Below, in pieces: positions 46,335-57,853 of a DNA stretch of 64,000 nt (position 1 is its first letter; each line of letters starts with the position of its first letter). The stretch covers positions 18,968,440 through 19,032,439 of the forward strand of contig OZ007509.1 in assembly GCA_963931865.1 (NCBI GenBank), given 5' to 3'. Under the pieces are notes generated by a model. That model searched no databases. It worked only from the letters and a program-made list of their open reading frames with translations, and was not told the DNA's origin. Position numbers and translations under genes: made by a program. Origin of the DNA: Axinella damicornis (taxonomy: Eukaryota > Porifera > Demospongiae > Axinellida > Axinellidae).

Positions 46335-47585
46335 TGGGCATGGCTCAAGATTGCCATCCAGCATGTAATGCCTTCGTCTCTATTCATCAGTGTATCCATG
46401 TCCAGGAGGCATATGTGGAAAGCTTCTTGATGAGTAGTGTAGTGTTGTTTGCCATCTCGTCCAACACCGTGATCTTGTCCCAATCTACCTGGTGATGATG
46501 GTTCCGGGCATCATCTGCGATGGTCTGATTACTCCAGCTCACCCTTCTGGTAGCCACCTTGTGCTCCTTCATTCTGGTCTTGTGTGCTGTCTTTGTCTTC
46601 CCTATGTTGTCATGTCCACAGCTGCAGGGGACTTGGTGTATGACATTAGACAACTCTCAGATTGGATCTTGATCTACCTAGCACCAGCTGTTCACAGAGT
46701 GTTGGTGCTGATTGGAAGACAGTCTTGATGTTGTATCATCTGCAAACCTGTCGCATATCCTCACTCAGTCCTGCCACGTAGGGAACAAATGCTCTTCGCT
46801 TCAGACTCTTCAGTTGGCTCTGCTGCGGTACATGGACTTACTAACTGTCTTCACAAATGTGTCTGGATACCTGTTACCTTCCATGGCTTCTCTGAGATGT
46901 TCTTCTCCTGTTACTATGGCCACATCTAGAACAACAGTTTGTGCCTGTGAAAGGGCGCCTCTTTCACAGGATACAAACTGTCGTTCAGGGTGTGACCACG
47001 GTAACAGGAGAAGAACACCTCAGAGAAGTCATGGAAGGTAACAGGTATCCAGACACATTTGTGAAGACAGTTAGCAAGTCCATGTACCACAGCAGAGCCA
47101 ACTGAAGAGTCTGAAGCGAAGAGCATTTGTTCCCTACGTGGCAGGACTGAGTGAGGATATGAGACAGGTGTGCAGATGATACAACATCAAGACTGTCTTC
47201 CAATCAGCACCAACACTGTGGACAGCTGGTGCTAGGTAAAGATGAAGATCCGTTCGGAAAGATGTCTAATGTCATATACCAGGTCCCTTGCAGCTGGGAC
47301 ATGCCAACATAGGGGAGACAACGACAGCACACAAGATCAGGATGAAGGAGCACAAGGTGGCTACCAGAAGGGGTGAGCTGGAGAAATCAGACCATCGCAG
47401 AAGATGACTGGAACCATCGTCATGAGGTAGATTAGGACAAGATTAAGGTGTTGGATGAGATGGCAAACAACAGTACACTACTCATCAAGAAGCCTTCCAC
47501 ATATGCCTCATGGACACGGATACACTGATGAACAGAGACGAAGGCATCACATGCTGGATGGCAATTTTAAGGCATGCCCACTCTA
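46335..47585. mobile_element. Penelope-derived giant inverted repeat
   Basis: Two arms of about 620 bp meet near 46960 (CCTGTGAAAGGGCGCCTCTT). The left arm, read on the minus strand, encodes a reverse transcriptase tail and a GIY-YIG endonuclease region (NVIHQVPCSCGHDNIGKT, TRMKEHKVATRR, NRDEGITCWMAI); the right arm is the same sequence on the plus strand with more mutations and stops. Paired, inverted Penelope copies are known for this class. No arm is an intact gene. Confidence 0.8.
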
Positions 47586-47877
47586 TGACAATTGTGGTGT
47601 CAAGCTCCAACCAGTACAGTGCATGATGACATCCTACGGATCACAACGTGGATGCTGAAGCAAAATCAGGAGTGGAAACTAAGCCAAAGCTGAAACAGAA
47701 GCTCAAGATCAGGGACAGAAGCTGCAGGAATTCAAAGATTCTGACTCCCTGTATTACTAGTTCCTGTGTTTTTGTACGGTAATACTCTTCTGAGCCAGCC
47801 AAGAAAGCTAACACTGCCTATACTCCCAATCCTAATGCTGCCATGCTCTCCATAACCGATGCCAATCCTGCTGATTC

Positions 47878-49615
47878 CAATGTAGCCATTGTCAATGCAG
47901 TCACTGTCAATGCAGTCAATGTCAATGCAGTCAATGTCAATGCAGCCAATGTCAATGTCAATGCACCCAATGTCAATTCACCCAATGTCAGTGCAGCCAA
48001 TGTCAATGCAGTCAATGTGAATGTACCCAACGACAATGCAGTCAATGTCAATGCAGCCAATGTCAATGCAGCCAATGTCAATGCAGTCACTGTCAATGCA
48101 GCCATTGTCAATGCAGTCAATGTCAATGCAGTCAATGTCAATGCAGTCAATGTCAATGCAGTCAATGTCAATGCAGCCAATGTCAATGCACCCAATGTCA
48201 ATGCAGCCAATGTCAATGCAGTCAATGTCAATGCAGCCAATGTCAATGTCAATGCACCCAATGTCAATTCACCCAATGTCAGTGCAGCCAATGTCAATGC
48301 AGTCAATGTCAATGCACCCAACGTCAATGCAGTCAATGTCAATGCAGCCAATGTCAATGCAGCCAATGTCAATGAACCCAATGTCAATGCAGCCAATGTC
48401 AATGCAGCCAATGTCAATGCAGCCAATGTCAATGCAGCCAATGTCAATGTAGCCAATGTCAATGTCAATGCACCCAATGTCAATTCACCCAATGTCAGTG
48501 CAGCCAATGTCAATGCAGTCAATGTCAATGCAGCCAATGTCAATGCAGTCAATGTCAATGCACCCAACGTCAATGCAGTCAATGTCAATGCAACCAATGT
48601 CAATGCAGCCAATGTCAACGTAGCTAATGTCAATACAGTCAATGTCAATGCAGCCAATGTCAATGCAGCCAATGTCAATGTCAATGTAGCCAATGTCAAT
48701 GTAGCCAATGTCAGTCATTGCTACCAATGTGAAAGTAGTTAATGTCAAGCCACCCAATGTCAATGCCCCCAATGGTCAACACGCCCAGATGCACACAATG
48801 TGATTGCAATGTCAATGTAGCCAATAGCCAATGTCAATGCACATGCAGTCAGTCATTGTAACATTAATGTCAATGCAGCCATAGTCAATTCACCCAATGT
48901 CATTATAGCCACTGTCAGTGTAGCCGATGTCAATGCAGCCAATGTCAATGCAGCCAATGTCAATGCAGCCAATGTCAATGCAGCCAATGTCAATGCAGCT
49001 AATGTCAATGTAGCCAATGTCAATGTAGCCAATGTCAATGCACCCAATGTCAATGCAGTCAGTCATTGCCACCAATGTCAATTAATGCAGCCAAAGTCAT
49101 GCAATGTCAATGCACCCAATGTCAAAATAGTCAATGTCAATGCAGCCAATGTCAAAATAGTCAATGTCAATGCAGCCAAATTCAATGTAGTCAGTGTTGA
49201 TGCAGGTAATGTCAGATGCACCCAATGTCAATGCACCAAATCTCAATGACAATGTAGTCAATGTCAATGCAGATGTAGTGAGTGTCGATGCAGCCAATGT
49301 CAATGTAGTCAGTGTTGATGCCGGTCAATGTAGCCAATGTCAATGCAGTCAATGTCAATGCAGCCAATGTCAATGCAGCCAATGTCAATGTAGTGTGTGT
49401 CAATGCAGCCAATGTCAATGTAGTGAGTGTCAATGCAGCCAATGTCAATGTAGTGAGTGTCAATGCAGCCAATGTCAATGTAGTCAATGTCGATGCAGAT
49501 GTAGTGAGTGTTGATGCAGCCAATGTCAATGTAGTCAGTGTCGATGCAGCCAATGTCAAAGGTCAGTGTCGATGCAGCCAATGTCAAAGTTGTCAGTGTC
49601 AATGCAACACAGAGG
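47878..49615. repeat. 15-bp minisatellite, third block
   Basis: The same CAATGTCAATGCAGC family in the same orientation as copy B, but with more GTC-type variants. It degrades after 48720 into CAAAATAGT and GTGAGTGTCGATGCAG variants. Confidence 0.95.
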
Positions 49616-51067
49616 TAGTAAAATATGCATGATTGATGTAACTTACCTTCAATTTGCCTAACTACTCTATGACTAAGATGTTTATGGGAATGAGTCCATG
49701 CAGACAATCACCATAAAAGAATACCATGAATTACATGGTAGTTTCTATGGATACATTTTAAGCACCATGAAATCAAAATCCGTAGGTTCTGAAATCATAG
49801 GTGTTAGTTGAAAGTATGTGCAAATGCATAATAAACATAATGCATTTCACTGCCCACAAGTAGCCTCATTCCCAGGCCATTGCCCCTAGTTATTTGGGTT
49901 AGCTTCATGCATTATTGCGGTTTGGCTTGCGCCATGCACTGGGATAGCCTGGGAATGAAGCTATAGCCCACAGGTAAGAGACCACCTCTCAGGCTCACTT
50001 TTTCCATTTTGAAGCAAACTTGCGGTACGAAGGGATGCAGTCACAGCAGGTTCTCATTGTGGTGGGTGGATGTATGAAGGGATGCAGTCACTGCACGTTC
50101 TCATTGCGGTGGGTGGATGTATGAAGGAGAGCAGTCACTGCAGGTTCTCCTGGAGTTCCACTGTGTGTGTGTGTGGGGGGGGGGGGAGACATCCTCATCA
50201 GCTGTACTTATTGACACACCAAGTTCTCTACCCAGTTACTTTGCTAGAATTGCTCCCTGGCTTGTTTAGGTGCTACAACAATTAAACAGACTCTGAACTT
50301 TCTATAATCACCTCGCTTCAATATTCAGTACAACTCAACTCACACAAGTACTGGAAAACTTCACAGGCAACTAAACACATGCAGGACCATACAGAGAATC
50401 CGAGGTGTGCTACATTGCATTCAAAAACCATTGGAGTTTTACAATGTTCACATTCAAACTTCAAGTTAGCTTTACCAAACCAATAGCTACTGCTTTGTAT
50501 TGTAGCTACTGTGGGTTTTTTGTACTTAGTGCAACTACGTAGCTATAATTGCATTCAAAAACATTAAAGATAAATTATTGTCTGTCAGACCATACAGAAT
50601 GCAGAAATGTTAGTTAGCTAACTAGCTAGCTAGCTAGCTACATCCACAGAATAGTATGGGCTTTCATGCAGGTCCTAGAAACAATAAAAACCGATCACAA
50701 CTCACACTCATCACCATTGCTGTCTCCTTCCGTGAAGTCGCAATTCCCAAGACTGAACTCTGGCTCAAATTCAAGTTCAAATGCAGGTGGTCGTGGCGCG
50801 AAACAAGTCGAGGGCGGGAGACTGGAGGGCGGGAGACTGGGCCCCTGCCAATCATGGGGCTCACTTACTAGTTTCACGGAACGGAACGGAACGGACCGAA
50901 ACGGACCACCGTTTTGCTGGTACAGCTGATATTGATGTTTGTTCAACTAAAGTAGTGTATGAATCATGCTCCAGTTCAATCTGGTTTAGCTAGCTAATCA
51001 TTTTCACAATTTTCAATCATAAAAAATCGAATGAACGCAGCATTTAGCTAGCTAGCTAGCTAGCTAG

Positions 51068-51101
<34 letters not shown>

Positions 51102-51690
51102 CATGCTCCATGCATCCAAGCCCCCCAACTCTTAGCTACAAACTTGTCTATGCCCTTGCAGAGTAGTCTGGTCCCTGACCCTTCTTTAAAACCACGGAGG
51201 TTATTCCTCAGGTATTTTCAATGCTATTGGGTGTCGTGGCCCAAGCTCAGTATGCGGTTAGCTAGCTACCCTTGTTCCCAGCGGCTCTTTCAGAGAAGAG
51301 CCTTGGAACAAGAAGTAAATTCGAATCAACCAGACAGTTACGGTGCAGAGCTCATGCAATGTGGGAGACCTGGATAACATATATGCTGACCTTTGAACTT
51401 AGGTAGGTATCCAGACATACATAAGCCTAAACAGAAAGGACAACCACAGAGTACTTGAATGTACCACTACCGATTTTACTAGCACCAAGTGGTCTATTTG
51501 CCTCGAAACCCTGCACGGAGTGCATAGCATTGTATAGCACTATTTCTGGTGCTATTTGATGTAGAGGGAAATATAGACTCTACGTTCTTTTTCATGCATG
51601 AATTCACAGTTGGTGCTTTCGACTTTATTTGTCCCTTTCTGGTTCTGCTGAAGAACTGAAGTGATCATTGAAGAATTCTAAAAAACATAC
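49616..51690. other. Intergenic region between minisatellite and sulfotransferase
   Basis: Holds small repeats: a TAGCCTCATTCCCAGGC foldback (49861-49966), a roughly 46-bp tandem repeat (about 50028-50157, GGGATGCAGTCACTGCA), a G run near 50175, and TAGC/TATC tetranucleotides (50615-50640, 51040-51101). No exon is supported. Confidence 0.5.
49861..49966. mobile_element. Foldback of the TAGCCTCGTTCCC family
   Basis: TAGCCTCATTCCCAGGC at the left pairs with AGCCTGGGAATGAAGCTA at the right; only the ends are complementary. Confidence 0.7.
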
Positions 51691-51697
51691 AAGCATT

Positions 51698-54648
51698 TTA
51701 CACATACACATCATCCCACAGAAATCTCCTGTCGCCTAACAGCCTTGCCAGTTGTATATTAAACGGCTTGAAAAAGTCTCTGAGAATGTTCCTGGTCTCT
51801 GGTAGCATCTGGATCCCATTTGTGACTGTATCCCGGTTGCTGTTAGCATGGCCAAACAGCACATCAGAAAGCTCATACGGTGACTGCATAGACACTTGGA
51901 GAAACTTCCACACCTTCTGCAGCAACGAGTAGGGACACTTCTCCAGGTCTTCAGTTCTGAGAAACAGCATCCGTTCTCTTGAAACAACTCTCAACCATTT
52001 CGCCACATGGACGTAGTAGAGACTCACTCCCACACGCAGCAAGTGTACTTCTCCGGTGGCACCGGTCAGATTAGCCGACCCATTGAGAGCAAGTTCTGTG
52101 CACACTTCTAGTGGATACTTTTGTAAGCAAGTACGGAACTCCTTCAGTTGAAGTAGCACCGCCTTATGAAATACTTTGGGAATGTCTGCAACAAGTTCAG
52201 ACTTGTTAATCGCTGCTGTGGGATCAGCAGTTCTGAGCCTTACTCTGCATAAATGGAGAAAGTCTGAGTACAGTCTTTCAGCAGGCTCTCGCATTATTAC
52301 GACATACTTTGCATTTGGTACAACACTCGACAGCAAGGATGGCATAATGCACGGGTTCTCCAGAACACGTGTATCCCAAACGGTAGACTGGCTCCCGTCA
52401 ATTGCCAGAGCCTGAGGGTGGGTGGAAATGAACTTGGAAGCAGACGAAAAGTATAGCAGATACTTCAAGACTGCAAGAATGTTGTGAGGGAAGCGTGCAT
52501 TGAAAGGAAACCTCGACCACCAGTGAAGTTCTTTCCGTATTCCCGGAACTACATCTTTATGTTTCACAAGCATTTGGTACAGTTGAGTGCTTCCGCTCTT
52601 GGGAAATCCAATGAGAAATATCTTCGGAAGACACACAAGGTGTTGACGTGGTGATGAAGACATGGCATAGCTCAGTGTTAAGGTTGCTTGCTGATCAGTG
52701 AAATTAGTTGCTTTTTTCAACATCTTATAAAGGGTGGAAGGGTCTGCAATGTGCATGTTCCAACAGGGATTACGGAACTCGGGGGAGAATTCTGATGAGG
52801 CAGGGATCACAGCGTGCAGGGTGTTTAGAAATGTTTCTACATCCCTCTGTTCCATATCGTACCTTGCCATTTTCATAATGGATAGGTTAAAATTATTACA
52901 CACTTCAGTACTGACTGATGGCTGTACTGCAGCTTGAGAAGACACTAAGTCTGCAGCAGTGACAGCGTTCAAATCACGATCCCTTTTGGTACTTAGGCTG
53001 ACTTCATCTGTAACAACAAGCAAGAGCACATGATGACATCATGGTCATTGCTGTGCCGCAATGACGATGTCTTGACACAAGAGACAACAGAGTTGTATAT
53101 ACCAATTCCACTGTGCAATCTCGTCCATGCAATTATACAAAGAATTTAAAGCGAGCAGTGACAATTACCATAACAATTTTATGGGGAATTTTCATTGTTA
53201 AAATACGCGAATGCCAATAAACGCAAACATTTAGCACGCAAAATCTACGAATATATACTGAGGAACTCACGGTAACAAACAAGGAAACCAACGTGTACTT
53301 TGGCCGTGTACATTGCTGCACAATTCATGGCTCCATTTCCATACTTTCAATGATGGACTTCCAGTGAAGGAGCAGGCTGGAATAGGCAAGTACGTTTATC
53401 ACCATGGTGGGTCCACAGCAGCTTGCATTTTTCCAAAAAAGCTGGGTTGGCCCGTTTAACTGTTATTAACTGCCACGTGAACAACATTCACCAAAAAAGT
53501 TCCCGATATACGGTAAGTAATTATATTCAGGATTACTCTGGCCCTATCCGCATTGAGTTAGACCATGCTAGCCTCATACCCAGGCCAACACACGGAACAC
53601 GGAAAAGGGCCAGGTGACAACTGGCAGGATTTCCCGTACGTGCTCAGTCAGCACACTTATTTACACGATTACTGGATGCATTCAAATTCATGCGGCAGGT
53701 AGCTGTTGGTAATGGCTAAGTGGAAAGGAGCGACCAGGGGTGAGTCCCTTGGTAGCCTAGAATAATACACGAACATGATTCATCTACCCGAAATCAAGAC
53801 TGCTGACACAGTACACACAGGAATTTTGCCAAGGGTCACCTGGCCCATTTCCGTGTTCCACGCATGCATGGGACTGAGTACGAGGCTAAGACTGCACAGG
53901 AAGCTGTGCATTGGTCAGAGGGTCTAGGTAGCAGATGTCATTCATTCATGATTATTTTGACCACTATAATAACAACTGAATATTACGGCTTGATCAGCCA
54001 CCATGCAGGTTTGGAGGGCATTTTGCATGGCATCATGTTGCAATACTAAGTCTCGATTCAACCTGTACAGGCCAGAGCACCAGAAGTCTGATCATGTGCA
54101 CCTCTGTGAAACTATACAGTATGCCAGACCTTCAGTTTGTTCCACCCACAACTACCTGCGTAGTGAGTTAATAGTCTCGGTACCAGACTATTCGCGCCAT
54201 GCGCGAATAGTCTGGTACCGAGACTAGTGAGTTAATGGCTTGGTAGATTATCCTCGTCCAATTCTGGTCTACCCGAGCATGGCGATCATATGCATCCAGA
54301 ACACACTGGCTTCAAAACTCTACTGATGATGATCATCATGACTTGTTAACCGTCCCTCCACGGGCCACACACTTAGGAACCCATGGAATATATCTGAGCA
54401 ACCTACTTAGAGTAACCACTAACCCTCATACCTTGGACTGAGTTTACGGTGGTGTGCGACGGAGAGATGTTGCTGTTATCCACGTTCAGACTGCGCAAGT
54501 GCCTCCTGTCCAACACGACAAAGGACCTGTCAGTGTCCATCGGGTCAAGCTGGTTCTTGGTCCAAACCACGGTCAAGCTAAGCAGGTTCGCCACCAGAGA
54601 GAGAAACAGTAGTCCCATCAACACAGCCATCCACGAACGACTCCGCAT
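51698..54648 (-). CDS. CHST15-like Golgi sulfotransferase (2 exons, 508 residues)
   Basis: Exon 1 is 54648-54432 (ATG, GTATGA donor) and exon 2 is 53007-51698 (stop TAA at 51700-51698), joined at phase 1. Residues about 8-30 form a single hydrophobic anchor, giving a type II Golgi membrane protein with a lumenal catalytic domain. The PAPS 5'-phosphosulfate loop is IGFPKSGSTQLY (about 204-215) and the 3'-phosphate motif is MREPAERLYSDF (about 311-322). KELHWW, DGSQSTVWDT and the C-terminal ILRDFFKPFNIQLARLL follow the pattern of N-acetylgalactosamine 4-sulfate 6-O-sulfotransferase (CHST15). The enzyme would transfer sulfate from PAPS to a glycan; the acceptor is not deducible. It lies head to head with its paralogue at 54967. 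Confidence 0.9.
53569..53889. mobile_element. Foldback of the TAGCCTCGTTCCC family with outer arms and large loop
   Basis: CTAGCCTCATACCCAGGCC... at the left and ...ACTGAGTACGAGGCTAAG at the right; inner arms CGGAAAAGGGCCAGGTGAC and GTCACCTGGCCCATTTCCG. It lies in the intron of the minus-strand sulfotransferase. Confidence 0.7.
54176..54228. mobile_element. Short perfect foldback
   Basis: AGTCTCGGTACCAGACTATT pairs with its complement ending GGTACCGAGACT, around GCGCCATGCGC. It is intronic. Confidence 0.85.
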
Positions 54649-54966
54649 CTTCGCTGACGCTGATCCTAAACATAGTCCTTCGTTAATAGCAGTTGGCTTG
54701 TGACCTCATCTCACCACAACAAAGGACGCCTTTTCAGCGAAGTACGCCCACACATATCCGCATGGCAGGTAGACGTCATCATCAGTGCTGAATTAATGCT
54801 GCACGCATCGAGCTCCACCCATTCACGGTGTTGACGGAATTGGAAGCCGGCAAATTCCGAGGTAATTCCTGTCAGAAGGTGATGTTACTACTGTGCCACA
54901 CTGTCTCGAGTTCACTCACAGAGAAAGGAGCTAGCCAGGATCTTCATTGATCTCCGTATCGCAATA
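54649..54966. promoter_or_regulatory. Putative bidirectional promoter between divergent sulfotransferase genes
   Basis: Only 318 bp separate the two start codons, so this interval must hold both 5' UTRs and, most simply, a shared promoter. No TATA box was seen. This is inferred from arrangement only. Confidence 0.5.
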
Positions 54967-56528
54967 ATGAAGATGGGCATAGACGCTAAGCTCGGTCTGC
55001 TCGTGTGTCTGTCGTTGCTACTGAACGGAGTATTTCTCGTGCAGATGCTACTGAACCATTCAGAGTTGTTGTCTGGCAATTCCTCACACCTCTCCCGACA
55101 TTCCCATGATGCGTCAGGTGAACATTATTATACTACATACATGTACTGTAGGTATAGGCTAGCCTACAGAGATTGTAACTAAATAATGTTCATAGGGTAT
55201 CTGTATCTTTCACCTCAGGTACGGACAACTGGAAACATTCAGATGATGACTACCATTATGAGCCTGGCTCCATCCTCCGAGATGTGCGTCCTTCAGAATT
55301 GGACACCTGCACTGTGAATGATACTTCACAAGCGATTCCGACTAGGAACCTCAAAAACTTTATGAACACTTTGCAAACCATAATCCCGCCCCCTGCCCAA
55401 TTCCTGGGAGAGTATCAAAACCCCTGTTGGTATATGACCCTCTCATTTTCCAGAAAGACCAAAAGAATGTTCACACATAAAGGAGGTTCGCTAACAGATG
55501 CCGAGGCTGCATATATTATGAGTGAGATGTTTTATCCAGACAGTCGATCTGGAGGTAAGGTTACAAAATCACTTTTCTGCATTCCAAAAGTATTCTTTAT
55601 TGGTTTTCCGAGGAGTGGGAGCACGCAGCTTTACCGAATGTTGACCCGACATCCTCAACTCATTGGCGGGGCTAATAAGGAACCGCACTGGTGGACCCGG
55701 TTCACCTTTACAGCAAAGTTCCCTCACAACATCCTCGCCATCATCCGCTATCTGATTCACTATCAAGAAGCATCTGGACATGTAGCAGAACACCGTGACA
55801 GTTTGCTCATTGATGGCAGTCAGTCAACCGTTTGGGATACAAGAGGTACCAACAATCTCTGCATACTGCCTTCCCTCATCTCAAGAATGGTACCCTCCGC
55901 AAAGTACATTGTGCTCATGAGAGATCCAGTTAGTAGGCTGTACTCTGACTTCACATATCTGTGCACTGCTTACTTGAAAGCTCACAGAATTGAACCTTCT
56001 CCAGAATGTGCAATGCAAAGTCCAGATACTTTCCATACTGCAGCTGAAAATGAAGTTCGCGAGTTTCAGAAGTGTTTGGAAACGTATCCATTGGATGTGT
56101 GCACACACTACGCACTGGACAGAAATTCAACTGCATCAGTTGCCAGCGAGGCTGTAGGTGAGGGGGTACGATGTGGAAAAGGATGCGGGCGAGCGAGGTT
56201 GGGGATCAGCTTATATTATGTGCACCTTGTTAAATGGCTCAGGACTATCCCACGAGAAAAGTTCTTGTTTATAAGAACGGATGATCTTGAAAGAGATCCC
56301 TATGCCACTTTGAAGAGAGTATGGCAGTTTCTGGGAGTACCTTCACAACCGTCCGTAGAGTTGCAGGACATTCTCTACAATCACACAAACAGCAACCTAC
56401 TCTCTCTGACCAGGATGAAGCCACAAACACGACATATGCTTCAAAACTTCTTCGAAACTCACAACAAGAGGTTGGCTGAACTTTTGCAGGACGACAGGTT
56501 CTTGTGGCAGGACATACCTCCACAGTAG
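54967..56528 (+). CDS. CHST15-like Golgi sulfotransferase paralogue (2 exons, 486 residues)
   Basis: Exon 1 is 54967-55117 (ATG AAG ATG, GTGAAC donor) and exon 2 is 55219-56528 (TAG), joined at phase 1 through a 101-bp intron. Residues about 8-28 form the membrane anchor. PAPS motifs are IGFPRSGSTQLY (about 178-189) and MRDPVSRLYSDF (about 284-295), with KEPHWW and DGSQSTVWDT between them. The first motif has Arg where the neighbour has Lys, next to the SGST loop; in sulfotransferases this Lys is catalytic, so activity may differ. Exon 2 is exactly as long (1310 nt) as in the divergent neighbour, with the same intron phase, so the two arose by inverted duplication. It would act in the Golgi on an unknown glycan. 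Confidence 0.9.
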
Positions 56529-57853
56529 TTGTTGAGATCAGTCTGGGTATGGATATTTTTTAACTGCATTTTTTTACACTTTTTCACATTATAGGCGTAC
56601 TGCCATTTGTGTTTCTATGTCTGTGCGTTATGTGTGTGGGGTTGCATGTGACAAGTGGAAAATTAACAAAGTGGGACTTGTGAATTAAGATGCACAACTT
56701 CAGCATTCACACCAGCATGTACAGATATACTCCTCTATGAATCCAGTTTGAGGTTAGCCTGCGTGCTGCTTTAGGTTGCACAAAAGCTGGGAACGAGGCT
56801 AGTTTGAGGTTGTATTTCTGCAACTCCTCCTTGGCTCGCGATCGGTTGCATGGATCTTTGTTTGATCATTATCCTCATTCCCAGGCCTTCACCCCCAGCC
56901 GGCCATGGCCACAGCTTTAGCTTCTGACGCTGAATACGCCCAGGCCTCATTGTAATAGCTGTGCGACAGAGCATGTGATCTATGCGGTAAAATCGGGTAA
57001 ATAGCCTGAGGGTGAGCTATAGGCTAGTTGTAAATTCTAACACAAGCACACTTCACGGAAGGTGTTACCCTACAAAATGGCTGACTAAATTCACCATGAA
57101 TAGCTACAGGACTCAGGAATGATGTCACAACGTAATCATGCACATGGTTAAGCACCATTCTTGGACACTCAGTCGTATATAAACATTTGATCTGTAACCA
57201 CCGGTTGAGTCCAAGTTGACCATCATGAGTACTATATGCCTACTGCAGATATGCCGTATACAAGTAAGCTTCCCCCAAGGCCCCCAACCAAATGGCCTTT
57301 AAAGTGCCGTACTGGATAGTTCATGCGGAATACCTGACTTTCAACATTTAGTACCATGTGGTCATGTCCTGATTCCTCTGAACGAAAACAGTTGCAGAAA
57401 ATACATTGAGCGTGTGCACTAGAATGAACCATCCATGCACAAACAGATCACTCACATCATCCCCTGGCAGAAGAAACTGCTCTAGCCTCAGGACACATGA
57501 TGCATCATCATACCAGCTCGTTCCCAGGCCGTCCCATGCAGTCTGGGAACGAGGCTACATACCAGGCTAGCTGCACCACTGAACTGATAGAGTTCAAGCT
57601 AGTCCACTGCTTCCATTCACACAATACAATGCCATAATATTGTGTGAATGGCATTTGTTACCTTTGTACAGTCAGTCATTTCCTTTGGATATTATTCTCT
57701 GTGCATTCAGTCTACTGTTTGCGCATTCGGTGTGGGTTGGTATTCATTGTGTGGCTAGTATCTTTGTGCATTGATTCATTGAATATTGAATGAAACACTG
57801 TAATAAATTGACAAATCCAGTACACCTGGGATGTGAATGAAATTTCCCTTTTA
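56529..57853. other. Intergenic region between sulfotransferase and PCID2
   Basis: Contains TAGCCTCGTTCCC-type foldback pieces (about 56755-56803 and 57516-57557) and a small hairpin TTCACACAATA...TATTGTGTGAA (about 57614-57653). Otherwise nothing is supported. Confidence 0.45.

Larger units (their letters stand above)
41306..47040. mobile_element. Composite repeat unit, copy B (carries nested insertions)
   Basis: Matches copy A (17348-21200) in order and sequence, but is split at 41361-42823 by a TTAA element that itself contains a 5-bp TSD element. The minisatellite and AAGCC arrays are longer than in copy A, and the Penelope-derived part is extended into a full inverted repeat. Confidence 0.7.
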
